Shown here piece by piece: positions 1 through 7,974 of a stretch of 64,000 nucleotides of DNA; the first letter of the stretch is position 1; every line of letters begins with the position of its first letter. Source of the DNA: Halogranum amylolyticum (GTDB taxonomy: Archaea; Halobacteriota; Halobacteria; Halobacteriales; Haloferacaceae). The position numbers and the translations under genes were made by a program. The notes beneath the pieces are model-generated. The model ran no database searches, was not told the DNA's origin, and was given only the letters and a program-made list of their open reading frames with translations. The DNA lies in NCBI RefSeq assembly GCF_900110465.1, contig NZ_FODV01000003.1:402383-466382 (forward strand), written 5' to 3'.

Positions 1-344
1 GCCTCCGGCTGGTAGTAGTCGTAGTAGGAGACGAAGTACTCGACTGCGTTGTCCGGAAAGAGGTTCTTGAACTCCTCGTACAGCTGGGCGGCGAGCGTCT
101 TGTTGTGTGCGAGCACCAGCGTCGGCTGCTGAATCTCCTCGACCAGCCACGAGACGGTGTTGGTCTTGCCGGACCCGGTGACGCCGAGCAGCGTCTGTTT
201 CTCCATCCCGTCGGCGTAGCCCGCAGCCAACTGTTCGATGGCCTCGGGCTGGTCGCCGGCGGGGTCGAACGGCGCGTCCACCCGAAACGGGCGGGCTGCC
301 TCGGGACGGTCCGGGGAGAGCGGTCCGGAATCTGTGTCACTCAC
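1..344 (-). CDS. uvrB: UvrB, excinuclease ABC subunit B (N-terminal part, cut by window edge)
   Basis: UvrB is the damage-verifying helicase-like subunit of the UvrABC nucleotide excision repair nuclease; it receives DNA from UvrA and recruits UvrC. The first 114 residues are visible. After a short acidic leader they show the family opening ([20 protein letters not shown]), the Walker A motif GVTGSGKT, the [16 protein letters not shown] segment and the start of the beta-hairpin signature (YYDYYQPEA) at the edge. The start is taken as GTG at 344, giving the usual family N-terminus. uvrC is in this same window at 39.4-41.1 kb, so the repair genes are not in one operon. The rest of the gene lies to the left. 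Confidence 0.96.
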   Translation of the reverse strand, partial: MSDTDSGPLSPDRPEAARPFRVDAPFDPAGDQPEAIEQLAAGYADGMEKQTLLGVTGSGKTNTVSWLVEEIQQPTLVLAHNKTLAAQLYEEFKNLFPDNAVEYFVSYYDYYQPE

Positions 345-466
345 GGTTGTTCGGTGTTCGGCCCGGAACCACTTGACCCGCTCGCTTGGGGCACGCTGGT
401 CGCCGTCGAGCGTCGAAAAGAGCGGTCGTAGGTCCACCGTTCAGCAGTCGGGAGCGGTGGGGTAGT

Positions 467-625
467 TCACTGCTCGAACGGGAGCGTCTCCGGGTCCTCG
501 GCGACCATCCACCAGCGGACCTCGTTCTCGCGCGGGTGGCGGCGATCCACGTGACTTCGGAGGCTGTCGCCGGTGTCGAAGTCGCGGCCACAGAGGTTAC
601 AGCGATGGTGTATCTTTCGGGGCAT
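467..625 (-). CDS. Small C2H2 zinc-finger protein (52 aa)
   Basis: A 52-residue protein starting MPRK with one C2H2 finger: CNLCGRDF, then SLRSHVDRRH, giving Cys-X2-Cys-X12-His-X4-His spacing. The tail is acidic and aromatic (RWWMVAEDPE). Short single-finger proteins of this type are common in haloarchaea and are thought to bind nucleic acid or proteins; the target here is unknown. An upstream in-frame ATG at 799 would add 58 residues of unconserved-looking, arginine-rich sequence, so the start at 625 is preferred. The upstream region has two copies of a 13-bp dyad (see 685-769) that could control it. Confidence 0.75.
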   Translation of the reverse strand: MPRKIHHRCNLCGRDFDTGDSLRSHVDRRHPRENEVRWWMVAEDPETLPFEQ

Positions 626-684
626 ACCACCACTAGTACGCTCCCAGCGGTGATGGTTCGTGCGGTCGGACGTCTTTCGTTTAT

Positions 685-769
685 CGAACGTCGTTCGCTC
701 TTCAAGACATTCTCGATCTATCGAACATGTTTCGTCTCGTCGAACACCGTTCGTTCCGTCAGACATTCT
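685..769. repeat. Two tandem copies of a dyad plus AGACATTCT, 56 bp apart
   Basis: CGAAC-N3-GTTCG occurs at 685-697 and again at 741-753, exactly 56 bp apart. Each is followed at the same distance by AGACATTCT (705-713 and 761-769). A weaker dyad, CGAAC-ATG-TTTCG, lies between them at 722-734. The block is intergenic, 60-145 bp upstream of the zinc-finger gene (minus strand) and 140-224 bp upstream of the gene at 909 (plus strand). It looks like a pair of operator sites, but no regulator is identified. Confidence 0.5.
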
Positions 770-908
770 TGTTCGATTGAGCGGCATTCGGAACGGCACT
801 CGATTCGTCGGTCATCTCGGCAGCGACGAGAGCGTGCGCGGCGTCGTAGCTTCCGGCCAGTGTCGCCACCGACGAACACTTTTCGGGCTGACCGTCGTAT
901 CTGCGAGC

Positions 909-1178
909 ATGGTACGAGACGAACTCCAAGCGGCGAGCGACGAACTCCGAGAGGCGGCGGAACTCGTCGACGAAGAGACGCAGAAACGACTCCACGAACA
1001 GTCCGAACAGCTGGCGGCGCTGGCGACGCGCGATGAGGACCCCGACCACGGGCGGCTGGACCGACATATGAACGTGCTCCACGAACTCGCGGGGCAACTC
1101 GACGGCGACGCAGAGGAGCTCGTCCGGTCGGCCCGCGAGTCGGTCAAGGAGTACCGCAAGACGGTTCCGGGCGTCTAA
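909..1178 (+). CDS. Small helical haloarchaeal protein (89 aa), DUF7553-like
   Basis: An 89-residue, highly acidic, almost wholly helical protein with a heptad-like pattern (DELREAAELVDEETQKRL and later EELVRSARESVKEYRK). No catalytic motif, membrane segment or cysteine is present. I associate it with a widespread haloarchaeal family of unknown function (DUF7553), from memory and with moderate certainty. The ATG at 909 is used because an upstream extension runs through the dyad-rich intergenic region and has no family-like sequence. It is convergent with the polymerase gene at 1274; an ORB-like motif sits between the two stop codons. Confidence 0.75.
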   Translation: MVRDELQAASDELREAAELVDEETQKRLHEQSEQLAALATRDEDPDHGRLDRHMNVLHELAGQLDGDAEELVRSARESVKEYRKTVPGV

Positions 1179-1200
1179 GTCAAGAAGCAGCCGCGTCCGA

Positions 1201-1222
1201 ACCCCTTCGTTTCCGGTGGAAC
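1201..1222 (+). repeat. ORB-like motif between convergent genes
   Basis: ACCCCTTCGTTTCCGGTGGA, followed by AC, matches the core of the origin recognition boxes at 5785, 6381 and 6595. It lies 22 bp after the stop codon at 1178 and outside any gene. Confidence 0.55.
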
Positions 1223-1273
1223 TCTCTCCGTCGAGTCGACGACGGAAATGCGACCACGACCACGCGTGTCCCG

Positions 1274-3061
1274 TCAGGCGAACTTCCGGACGGTCATCTC
1301 CAGCGTGTCGAGATCGAGGATGGGGGCGTACCCCGCGTCGGGGTCGATGTTGACGCTCTTCTGGAAGTCGGTCTGCGCCTGCCAACAGCCGGAGTTGACG
1401 GCCAGCACGTTGTGGTACTTCCCCCATCCGAGTTTGTGGACGTGGCCGGTGTGGAAGACGTCGGGCACGTCGTCGATGACGAGGTAGTCCTTCTCTTCGG
1501 GTGCGAGACGCATGTGACCGCCGTACTGCGGGGCGACGTGACGCTTCTTCAGCAGTTGGTACATCGCCTTGTGCGGTTCGTCGTAGCTCGCCTTCTCCGA
1601 GGGGAGTTCGGCGATCACCTCGTCGAGCGAGACGCCGTGGTACATCAGCACGGAGACGTTCTCGACGGTGACGGTCGAAGGGTTGCTCGTGATGCGCGCG
1701 TCGTGGGCGGACATGATGTCGCGGAGTTCGTCGTCGAATCCGGGTTGGGGTTCCGCGAGGCGAACCGCGTCGTGGTTGCCCGGGATCATCACGATCTCCA
1801 CGTCGCCGGGCACCTGTTTGAGGTACTCCGAGAACTGTTCGTACTGCTCGTAGATGTCGATGATGTCGAGTTCCTCGTCCTGGTTCGGGTAGATACCGAC
1901 GCCTTCGACCATGTCGCCGGCGATGAGCAGGTACTCGACCGCCTCGGCTTCGGGCGTGTGGAGCCAGTCGGTGAAGCGGTTCCACGCGTCGGCCATGAAC
2001 TCCTGGCTGCCGACGTGGACGTCCGAGATGAGCGCCGCCTGGACGTGACGGTCGGCCGTCTTCGGGCGGTGGGTTCGGGGGACGTCCGGGAAGTGGATGG
2101 TGTCGGCGAAGAGGATCCCCGCGTCGTCCGACAGCGTCCCCTGGACGGCGACACACTCGTCCATCAGCATCTGGTCGACGAGTTCGGCGATGTTCTTGTC
2201 CTTCATCACCAGACAGGGGAACGTCCCCGTCGTGTCCTCCAGTTCGACCAGCCAGTGACCCGAGGCGGTCGACCGGACGTCGTTGACGAGTCCGATGAGT
2301 TCGGCGTCGCTCCCGCCGGGCATCTTCTGGATGGCCTCCGCCGGTCGGTGGTTTACCCGTCCGCGCAGCAGTTTCGACAGCCGTTCGTAGCGGTCCTTGA
2401 ACGTCGTCACGAACTGCTTGTACTCGCCGGTGCCGGTGCTCTGGCCGGTCATGTCGTTGGCGATGTCCGCGGGTTCGGGGTTTCGAGTGTGCGTCGACGT
2501 CGGTTCGGACCGGTCCGACGCGTTCGACGTTGCCGACGTCGGTTCGGATCGGTTCGACGCGCTCGGCGTTGCCGACGTACCCGGCGTCGTCGACTGCGAC
2601 GGGGTCGCAGGGGACGTCGACGCTGACTCCGCGCCCTCTGCCGTCGCGGACGTCGACTCCTCCTCCTCGGTCGCCGGAGAGACCGCCGCCGTCGACCCCC
2701 CCGTTTCGACTGGAGCGGGCGGTTCCTCCCGTACTTCGTCCGAGGAGTCGGTTCCAGTCGAACCGGAGGGGTCTACCTGGTCGTCTGGGTCGGTCGGCCG
2801 CGGCGGCGAGGGCGTCACCTCGTCGTCGGGGGTCGACGGCGACGTCGTCTGCGCGTCCGCCGACAGTTTGTCCGTGTCGAGGACGGTGCGGACGTGGTCG
2901 GCGGTGATACGGAGCGCGTCGTCGGGGACGTGCTCGACCGTCCGTTCGAGCGCGACGGCGGGGTCTGCGGCGTTCGCGAGGAGCGTGATGGCTTCCCGTT
3001 CGGCGTTGTACCCGCGACGTGCGAGTTCCGCGACGAGGGCGGACGGCGTCGAAAGCGGCAC
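1274..3061 (-). CDS. polD1: DNA polymerase D small subunit DP1 (3'-5' exonuclease)
   Basis: DP1 is the proofreading nuclease subunit of the archaeal replicative polymerase PolD; its partner DP2 is not in this window. The 595-residue protein has a helical N-terminal domain (about 1-65), a long acidic Ser/Thr/Pro linker (about 70-200), an OB-fold region and a calcineurin-like phosphodiesterase domain. Metal-binding motifs are intact: ISDVHVGS near residue 345, GDMVEG, PGNHDAV near 425, and HTGHVHKLGWG near 538. The start codon is GTG at 3061. Two ORB-like motifs in opposite orientation fall in the linker (2694-2715 and 2751-2774). It is divergent from the signal peptidase gene and lies close to oriC1, as expected for a replication gene. 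Confidence 0.95.
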   Translation of the reverse strand: MPLSTPSALVAELARRGYNAEREAITLLANAADPAVALERTVEHVPDDALRITADHVRTVLDTDKLSADAQTTSPSTPDDEVTPSPPRPTDPDDQVDPSGSTGTDSSDEVREEPPAPVETGGSTAAVSPATEEEESTSATAEGAESASTSPATPSQSTTPGTSATPSASNRSEPTSATSNASDRSEPTSTHTRNPEPADIANDMTGQSTGTGEYKQFVTTFKDRYERLSKLLRGRVNHRPAEAIQKMPGGSDAELIGLVNDVRSTASGHWLVELEDTTGTFPCLVMKDKNIAELVDQMLMDECVAVQGTLSDDAGILFADTIHFPDVPRTHRPKTADRHVQAALISDVHVGSQEFMADAWNRFTDWLHTPEAEAVEYLLIAGDMVEGVGIYPNQDEELDIIDIYEQYEQFSEYLKQVPGDVEIVMIPGNHDAVRLAEPQPGFDDELRDIMSAHDARITSNPSTVTVENVSVLMYHGVSLDEVIAELPSEKASYDEPHKAMYQLLKKRHVAPQYGGHMRLAPEEKDYLVIDDVPDVFHTGHVHKLGWGKYHNVLAVNSGCWQAQTDFQKSVNIDPDAGYAPILDLDTLEMTVRKFA

Positions 3062-3141
3062 AGACGTTCGAGCGGACGCTGGAGAGAAAAGAGTGCCGGA
3101 ACCCAGAAGCTTGAAACCTGGTCCTGCCCAACCACGTTTCG

Positions 3142-4092
3142 ATGAGTTCTGGCGACAGCCGCCCGCCCTCCGACGATTCCTCCGGGTCTTCCGGTGCTTC
3201 CGGGTCCGCCGATTCCGCCGAATCTATCGGCTCGTCGGACGCTCCGGGCCCCTCTCACACGCTCGGGTCCGAGACGGAAGAGAGTCTCTTGACACGGTTC
3301 CGGACCGCACAGACCGGACCCCTGATGTACCTCCGCGAGATGCTCACGAGCGTCCTCGCGGTCGTCGCCATCGGGCTACTCCTCTTCACCGTCAGCGGCG
3401 TGTGGCCGCCGATGGTCGCCGTCGAGAGCGGAAGCATGGAACCGCACATGGAGAAGGGAGACCTCATCTTCATCACCGAACCGGGGCGGTTCGCTCCCGA
3501 CGCCGCACAGGGGGACACCGGCGTCGTCACCTACGAGGCGGGACAGGAGTCCGACTATCGCAGCTTCGGCTCCTACGGCTCCGTCCTCATCTACGACAAC
3601 CCCGACTCGTTCGGTCCCCCGATCATCCATCGCGCCCGGTTCTGGGTCGACGACGGAGAGAACTGGTACGACGAGGCGAACCCGGAGTACATGCGGGCGG
3701 ACAGCTGCGAGGAGCTCCGCTACTGTCCTGCGCCGCACGCCGGGTTCATCACGAAGGGTGACAACAACGCCGAGTACGACCAGGCCAACGGCATCGCACC
3801 GCCAGTCAGAGAGGAGTGGGTACAGGGCGTCGCACGCGTCCGCATCCCGTATCTCGGCTGGGTCCGACTCGGCTTCTCCGGTGCAGCGTTCGCGACGCCC
3901 GCCGAGACGGGCGTCGCGCAGGTCGAGATCGTCTCGACGGCTGTCTCCCCCGCGGAGTTCGTCGCCTCCGATCCGGTGACGACGGATGCGGCGGTCGAGG
4001 GACCGCCCCCGGCGAACACGGCCCCGACAGTCGGCGAACGGGCGGCGAAGCCCTTCGGTTCGACTGGAGTCGCAACTCCGCCGGCCGCGTAG
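3142..4092 (+). CDS. Signal peptidase I (S26 family)
   Basis: This membrane protease cleaves Sec signal peptides outside the membrane. The 316-residue protein begins with a Ser/Gly/Asp-rich cytoplasmic tail of about 55 residues, followed by one transmembrane helix near 65-90. The catalytic serine motif SGSMEPHMEKGDLIF starts near residue 97. A second box, PIIHRARF, supplies the histidine that replaces lysine in archaeal and eukaryotic ER-type enzymes, and TKGDNNAEYDQ follows. The C-terminal tail is low complexity and contains an ORB-like motif at 4048-4071. The cysteines in DSCEELRYCPAPHAG lie in an extracellular insertion and could form a disulfide. Confidence 0.93.
   Translation: MSSGDSRPPSDDSSGSSGASGSADSAESIGSSDAPGPSHTLGSETEESLLTRFRTAQTGPLMYLREMLTSVLAVVAIGLLLFTVSGVWPPMVAVESGSMEPHMEKGDLIFITEPGRFAPDAAQGDTGVVTYEAGQESDYRSFGSYGSVLIYDNPDSFGPPIIHRARFWVDDGENWYDEANPEYMRADSCEELRYCPAPHAGFITKGDNNAEYDQANGIAPPVREEWVQGVARVRIPYLGWVRLGFSGAAFATPAETGVAQVEIVSTAVSPAEFVASDPVTTDAAVEGPPPANTAPTVGERAAKPFGSTGVATPPAA
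4048..4071 (+). repeat. ORB-like motif inside the signal peptidase tail
   Basis: CCCTTCGGTTCGACTGGAGT differs from the local ORB consensus at about three of 24 positions. It encodes KPFGSTGV in the unconserved C-terminal tail, about 20 bp before the stop codon. Confidence 0.4.
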
Positions 4093-4156
4093 TCACAGCG
4101 GAGACGCCGCTTCGACCGTTCTCGAGTGGAAGTGAGGGGGTTCGTCCGGGAGCGCG

Positions 4157-5782
4157 TCAGTTGTCGAACCGCGCCTGGACGAACGGTTGAGCATCCTCGA
4201 TGTTTCCGAGTCGGGAGTCCGAGAGGAGGACGGCCTCCGTCTCGTCGATGGGGACCGAGAGGCTGATCTCCTTCGTCCGTCCATAGCGACCCTTGCTCAC
4301 GACGACGGCGTTGACGATGCCGAGCATGTCGAGTTCGCTGATGAGGTCGGTGACCCGCCGCTGGGTGAGGATGTCGGCGTCGATCTCCTCGCAGAGACGC
4401 TTGTAGATGTTGAACACCTCGCCGGTGTTGATGTTGTGGACGCCGTTCTTCTCCAGGAGGATGATCGAGAAGAGGACGATCTTGCTTTGAGTGGGGAGCG
4501 TGCGGACCACCTCCACGACGCGGTCCAACTCGATTTTGTCCTGTGCCTGCCGAACGTGCGCCTCCTCGACGGTGTCGGCCTGACTGCGCTCGGCCAGTTC
4601 CCCTGCCGTCCGCAGGAGATCGAGCGCGCGCCGAGCGTCGCCGTGTTCCTGGGCGGCGAACGCCGCACACAGCGGAATGACGTCGTCGGTGAGCGCCTCG
4701 CCCTTGAACGCGATGTCGGCACGGTGCTGGAGGATGTCCCGGAGTTGGTTCGCGTCGTAGGGCGGGAAGACGATCTCCTCCTCGCCGAGACTCGACTTCA
4801 CGCGGGGGTCGAGGAAGTCGGTGAACTTCAGGTCGTTCGAGATTCCCATGATGGAGATACGGGAGTTGTCGAGTTCGGAGTTCATCCGCGAGAGGTTGTA
4901 GAGCGTGTCGTCGCCCGACTTCTCGACGAGCTTGTCGATCTCGTCGAGCATGATGACGACCACCCGTTCGTTGTAATCGACAGCCTCGAAGAACGTCGAG
5001 TAGACGCGGTCGGTCGGCCACCCCGTCATCGGGACGGTCTCCATCTCCTCGCGGTCCTGCTCGAGGTCGGCGATACGGTCGTCGACGTCGGCGACACGCT
5101 CGAACCGCGTGTCGGCGAGTTGCGTCGGGTCGTCGGCCGCGGCCGACCGGAGGTCGCGAAGCCGTCGGAGCCGGTCGTCGATCAGCGCGTGGTTCTTCTC
5201 GATGAACTTGTTCGCCAGTTGGGCGAGCACGCGATACTGAGTGTCCGTCACCTCGCAGTTGATGTACTCGACCTCGCAGGGGACGTCGTACTTCTGGGAG
5301 GTCGACTCGAGTTCCTGGCTGACGAACTTCGCGCTCGCGGTCTTCCCGGTCCCCGTCTTCCCGTAGATGAGGATGTTCGACGGCGTCTCACCCCGGAGCG
5401 CTGACACCAGAATCGTCGCCATCTGGTTGATCTGGTCGGTTCGGTGGGGGAGTTCGTGCGGCGTGTACGACGGTCGGAGCACCTCCTTGTTCTCGAAGAT
5501 CGGTTCTCCCGACAGGAGATCGTCGAAGAGACCGCGACTGTCGCTGTCGGCCTCGTCTAACACGACCTCGTCGAGGTCGACACCGGCCGAGGAGGGCGTG
5601 GTGTCGTCGTCGCTCTCGAGGTCGACGTCCAGATCGTCGAGACCGTCGTTCCCGATGCTCTCTTGGATATCGATGTCGGCAGGGTCGATCCCCGTCTCCT
5701 CGTCACCACCCGTCGATCGCTCCTGTTCGTCCGAACCGTTCGTCCTCTCGTTTGTGTGCCCGTCTGTCTCGTTCCCCGTCAT
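4157..5782 (-). CDS. orc1: Orc1/Cdc6 replication initiator
   Basis: The origin-binding AAA+ initiator binds ORB elements and recruits the MCM helicase. Of 541 residues, the first 95 or so are an acidic disordered leader. The AAA+ domain shows Walker A IYGKTGTGKT near 139, Walker B VVIMLDEIDKL near 276, sensor 1 MGISNDLKF and sensor 2 GDARRALDLL near 382. A C-terminal winged helix follows (TQRRVTDLISELDMLG). An insertion around residues 200-245 (DLRSAAADDPTQLAD onward) is coiled-coil-like. It is transcribed away from the origin; its start codon is flanked by an ORB at 5785-5809, so Orc1 binding there could also repress its own gene. It matches the arrangement of the main-chromosome orc gene next to oriC1 in other haloarchaea. 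Confidence 0.96.
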   Translation of the reverse strand: MTGNETDGHTNERTNGSDEQERSTGGDEETGIDPADIDIQESIGNDGLDDLDVDLESDDDTTPSSAGVDLDEVVLDEADSDSRGLFDDLLSGEPIFENKEVLRPSYTPHELPHRTDQINQMATILVSALRGETPSNILIYGKTGTGKTASAKFVSQELESTSQKYDVPCEVEYINCEVTDTQYRVLAQLANKFIEKNHALIDDRLRRLRDLRSAAADDPTQLADTRFERVADVDDRIADLEQDREEMETVPMTGWPTDRVYSTFFEAVDYNERVVVIMLDEIDKLVEKSGDDTLYNLSRMNSELDNSRISIMGISNDLKFTDFLDPRVKSSLGEEEIVFPPYDANQLRDILQHRADIAFKGEALTDDVIPLCAAFAAQEHGDARRALDLLRTAGELAERSQADTVEEAHVRQAQDKIELDRVVEVVRTLPTQSKIVLFSIILLEKNGVHNINTGEVFNIYKRLCEEIDADILTQRRVTDLISELDMLGIVNAVVVSKGRYGRTKEISLSVPIDETEAVLLSDSRLGNIEDAQPFVQARFDN

Positions 5783-5842
5783 AGTAACCCCCTCGTTTCG
5801 AGTGGAGACACACCCACGTTTGCCGGTGTTAGGCCGTTACGG

Positions 5843-5853
5843 CCCAATATATC
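5843..5853 (-). promoter_or_regulatory. Probable TATA region of orc1
   Basis: The minus strand reads CCCGATATATTGG here, about 60 bases upstream of the orc1 start, leaving a leader of about 30 bases that contains the ORB at 5785-5809. Confidence 0.45.
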
Positions 5854-6462
5854 GGGTCGTGAAGTCCAACCGACGGTGGAGTGCGTCCAGATGATGCAAA
5901 CGAACCAGACGAACAGAGGGTACAAAAATATTCTCCCTTCTGCCAACGGTGCTTTGAGTCGAAGCGACGTCGAACGCTGTCGCTCCCTCGTCTACCGTCA
6001 CCCGGTCGTTCGCTCCACCCTCATCGTTTCCCGTCGAGTGTGACTCCGGTCGGACGCCGACTCGGACCTCCGAGACGGAGAGCACGAAGAACACGGTCGG
6101 TGGAGAGAGAGTACGGCCGTCTGTTCTATGTTTACTATTAGTGATACGCACGCGAGCGTGTCGTCGGTGTGAACTATCGACAATGCAGGTGTGAACAGCC
6201 CACATGAGCAGTCAGCGACGAGGATCGAGTCGGACGTTTCGGACTGCCCTGTCGAAACTCGGGTCGCCGGCGAGTCCGATCCGGACCGACTCGGCGGGAG
6301 TGATTGCGTCGGAACGTTCGAAGGAGAGGGTCGAGACGAACCGAACCCGTTTCATCTAGAAGGTCGGGTAGAACCTTCCACCCCCCACCCCTTCGTTTCG
6401 GGTGGAACCGCTCACGAGAAGGGGGGTGGGGGGAGGGGCGGCCACGACCGTCTCTAGAACAC

Positions 6463-6548
6463 GCCAGTTTTATTTCCAGTGGTACCAAATAGTACCCGTA
6501 GTACTAGAAAAGCAGATTTTTGAGGGGACCAACTAGGTTAATTGTGTC
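6463..6548. other. AT-rich duplex unwinding element of oriC1
   Basis: This segment, between the inverted ORBs at 6381-6408 and 6595-6621, includes TTTTATTTCC, CAAATAGTACC, TACTAGAAAAGC and TTAATTGTG. It is the most AT-rich block of the origin region. Assignment as the melting site rests on position and composition only. Confidence 0.65.
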
Positions 6549-6864
6549 GGAGTAAGTGTGGAACTGCATCGTCGGGGGTACCCGTTCGGCCGTCTCCACC
6601 CGAAACGAAGGGGTGGGGGGTGAAGGGAGAGGTGAGTCACCGAGGTCGTCTCCTACCTCGTCGTCGGTTCGGGTCGAACGTGTTTCGGGAGTTAGGAGGG
6701 GACCGTCCGACTATCGGCAGCTGGACGGAACTCGAACCGTCAACTACGAGACAGTACATCACGGAGATTCGTCGAGTCGAAACGGAGGGGTTCGACGTCT
6801 ACCGGTTCCTCTGTTTTGTTGTGTTCGTTACAACTATCTGATGGCTGAACGTTGTCTGACGCAG

Positions 6865-6873
6865 TACTTAAGT
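6865..6873 (+). promoter_or_regulatory. TATA box of the oapABC operon
   Basis: TACTTAAGT is 71 bases upstream of the chosen oapA start and places transcription initiation near 6895, downstream of a possible GTG start at 6881. The same TACTTAAG octamer is found 33 bases upstream of tRNA-Gln. Confidence 0.55.
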
Positions 6874-6943
6874 AAGCGCGGTGACGCTATACCGGCATAC
6901 GCCCTTCCCCGGACGGTCGTTCGGGAGGAGCGGGAGGCAATGG

Positions 6944-7585
6944 ATGGGACTGCTAACAGAACTCAGAGACAGTATCTCACGGGTTACAGAACGGCTGTTC
7001 TCGGCCAGCGAACCGAAGCGGATCGGTATCTACGGGCCGCCGAACGCCGGAAAGACGACCCTCGCTAATCGTATCGCTCGCGACTGGACCGGTGACGCCG
7101 TCGGCCCGGAGAGTCATATTCCACACGAAACACGCCGTGCTCGACGGAAGGAGAACGTCACCATCGAACGCAACGGCCGGACGGTCACCATCGACGTGGT
7201 CGACACGCCGGGTGTGACGACCAAGGTCGACTACAACGAGTTTCTCGAGCACGACATGGAGAAAGACGACGCCATCCGGCGCTCTCGCGAGGCCACGGAA
7301 GGCGTCGCGGAGGCGATGCACTGGTTGCGCGAGGACGTCGACGGGGTCATCTACGTCCTCGACTCGTCGACGGACCCGTTCACCCAGGTCAACACCATGC
7401 TCATCGGCATCATCGAGAGTCAGGAGCTCCCAGTGTTGATCCTCGCGAACAAGGTCGACCTCGAAGACTCGAACATCCAGCGCATCTCCAACGCCTTCCC
7501 GCAGCACGAGACGATCCCGCTCTCGGCGCTCGAAGGTGACAACATGGACGAGGTCTACGACAAGATCGCGGAGTACTTCGGGTGA
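6944..7585 (+). CDS. oapA: OapA, origin-associated Era-like GTPase
   Basis: A 213-residue GTPase of the TRAFAC/Era-like type. G1 is GPPNAGKTTLANRI near residue 30, G3 is DVVDTPGV near 86, G4 is ANKVDL near 168, and a G5-like SAL follows near 188. No C-terminal KH domain is present, unlike bacterial Era. Homologues sit beside oriC1 in many haloarchaea and were named for that position; the molecular role is not settled. The ATG at 6944 is preceded by GGGAGG at suitable spacing and lies downstream of the likely transcription start. oapB overlaps its stop codon by four bases, so the genes are translationally coupled. Confidence 0.9.
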   Translation: MGLLTELRDSISRVTERLFSASEPKRIGIYGPPNAGKTTLANRIARDWTGDAVGPESHIPHETRRARRKENVTIERNGRTVTIDVVDTPGVTTKVDYNEFLEHDMEKDDAIRRSREATEGVAEAMHWLREDVDGVIYVLDSSTDPFTQVNTMLIGIIESQELPVLILANKVDLEDSNIQRISNAFPQHETIPLSALEGDNMDEVYDKIAEYFG

Positions 7586-7971
7586 CCGAGATGCCTGAAG
7601 CGACCAACACCGACGGTGTCCAGATCGACCTCATCAGCGGCGAGCGGATGGACGGACTCCGCAGCATGGAGAAGATCCGACTCATCCTCGACACCGTCCG
7701 CGACGGAAACATCGTCATCCTCGAGGAAGGTCTCTCTCCCGACGAGGAGTCGAAACTCATCGAGGTGACGATGAACGAGATCAGCCCCGACGAGTTCAAC
7801 GGCATCGAGATCGAGACCTACCCCAAGTCCCAGACGGGAGACAAGAGCTTCCTCGGTCGGCTGATGGGCAAAGAGGAGACGAAGAAGCTGACCGTCATCG
7901 GCCCAGCCAACCAGATCGAGACGCTCCACAAGGACGAGAACCTCATCAGCGCGCTCGTCTCCCGGAGATAG
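7582..7971 (+). CDS. oapB: OapB, origin-associated DUF2073 protein
   Basis: A 129-residue protein with the DUF2073 pattern: an N-terminal beta strand and helix (GVQIDLISGERMDGL), the conserved DTVRDGNIVILEEGLSP, and a C-terminal KKLTVIGPANQIETL. No enzymatic motif is visible. It starts with GTG at 7582 inside GTGA, overlapping the oapA stop; an ATG three codons later is an alternative. Its constant pairing with the OapA GTPase suggests a functional partner or effector, but this is inference. Confidence 0.88.
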   Translation: MTEMPEATNTDGVQIDLISGERMDGLRSMEKIRLILDTVRDGNIVILEEGLSPDEESKLIEVTMNEISPDEFNGIEIETYPKSQTGDKSFLGRLMGKEETKKLTVIGPANQIETLHKDENLISALVSRR

Positions 7972-7974
7972 CGA

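Larger units (their letters stand above)
5785..6795. other. oriC1: Chromosomal replication origin oriC1 (ORBs and AT-rich unwinding region)
   Basis: A non-coding stretch of about 1.16 kb (5783-6943) separates orc1 and oapA. It contains four clear ORB copies: 5785-5809 and 6381-6408 in one orientation, 6595-6621 and 6772-6795 in the other. The inner pair (6381 and 6595) is inverted, and each has a run of G on one strand (C-run 6381-6390, G-run 6610-6620). A further G-rich strand lies at 6416-6439. Between them, 6463-6548 is clearly AT-richer than its surroundings and holds short palindromes (GGTACC, AGTACT), as expected of a duplex unwinding element. Established: haloarchaeal oriC1 has this layout next to orc1. 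Inferred: function here. Confidence 0.9.

Noticed and set aside
276..295. ORB-like TCCACCCGAAACGGGCGGG in uvrB
   Set aside because: It encodes a conserved UvrB segment (PFRVDAPF) and lacks the AAGGGG half, so the similarity is probably chance.
759..3131. Long open frame on the minus strand overlapping the DP1 gene in another frame
   Set aside because: Its sequence is arginine/proline-rich with no family motifs, while the overlapping frame encodes a complete DP1. It is a shadow caused by high GC content.
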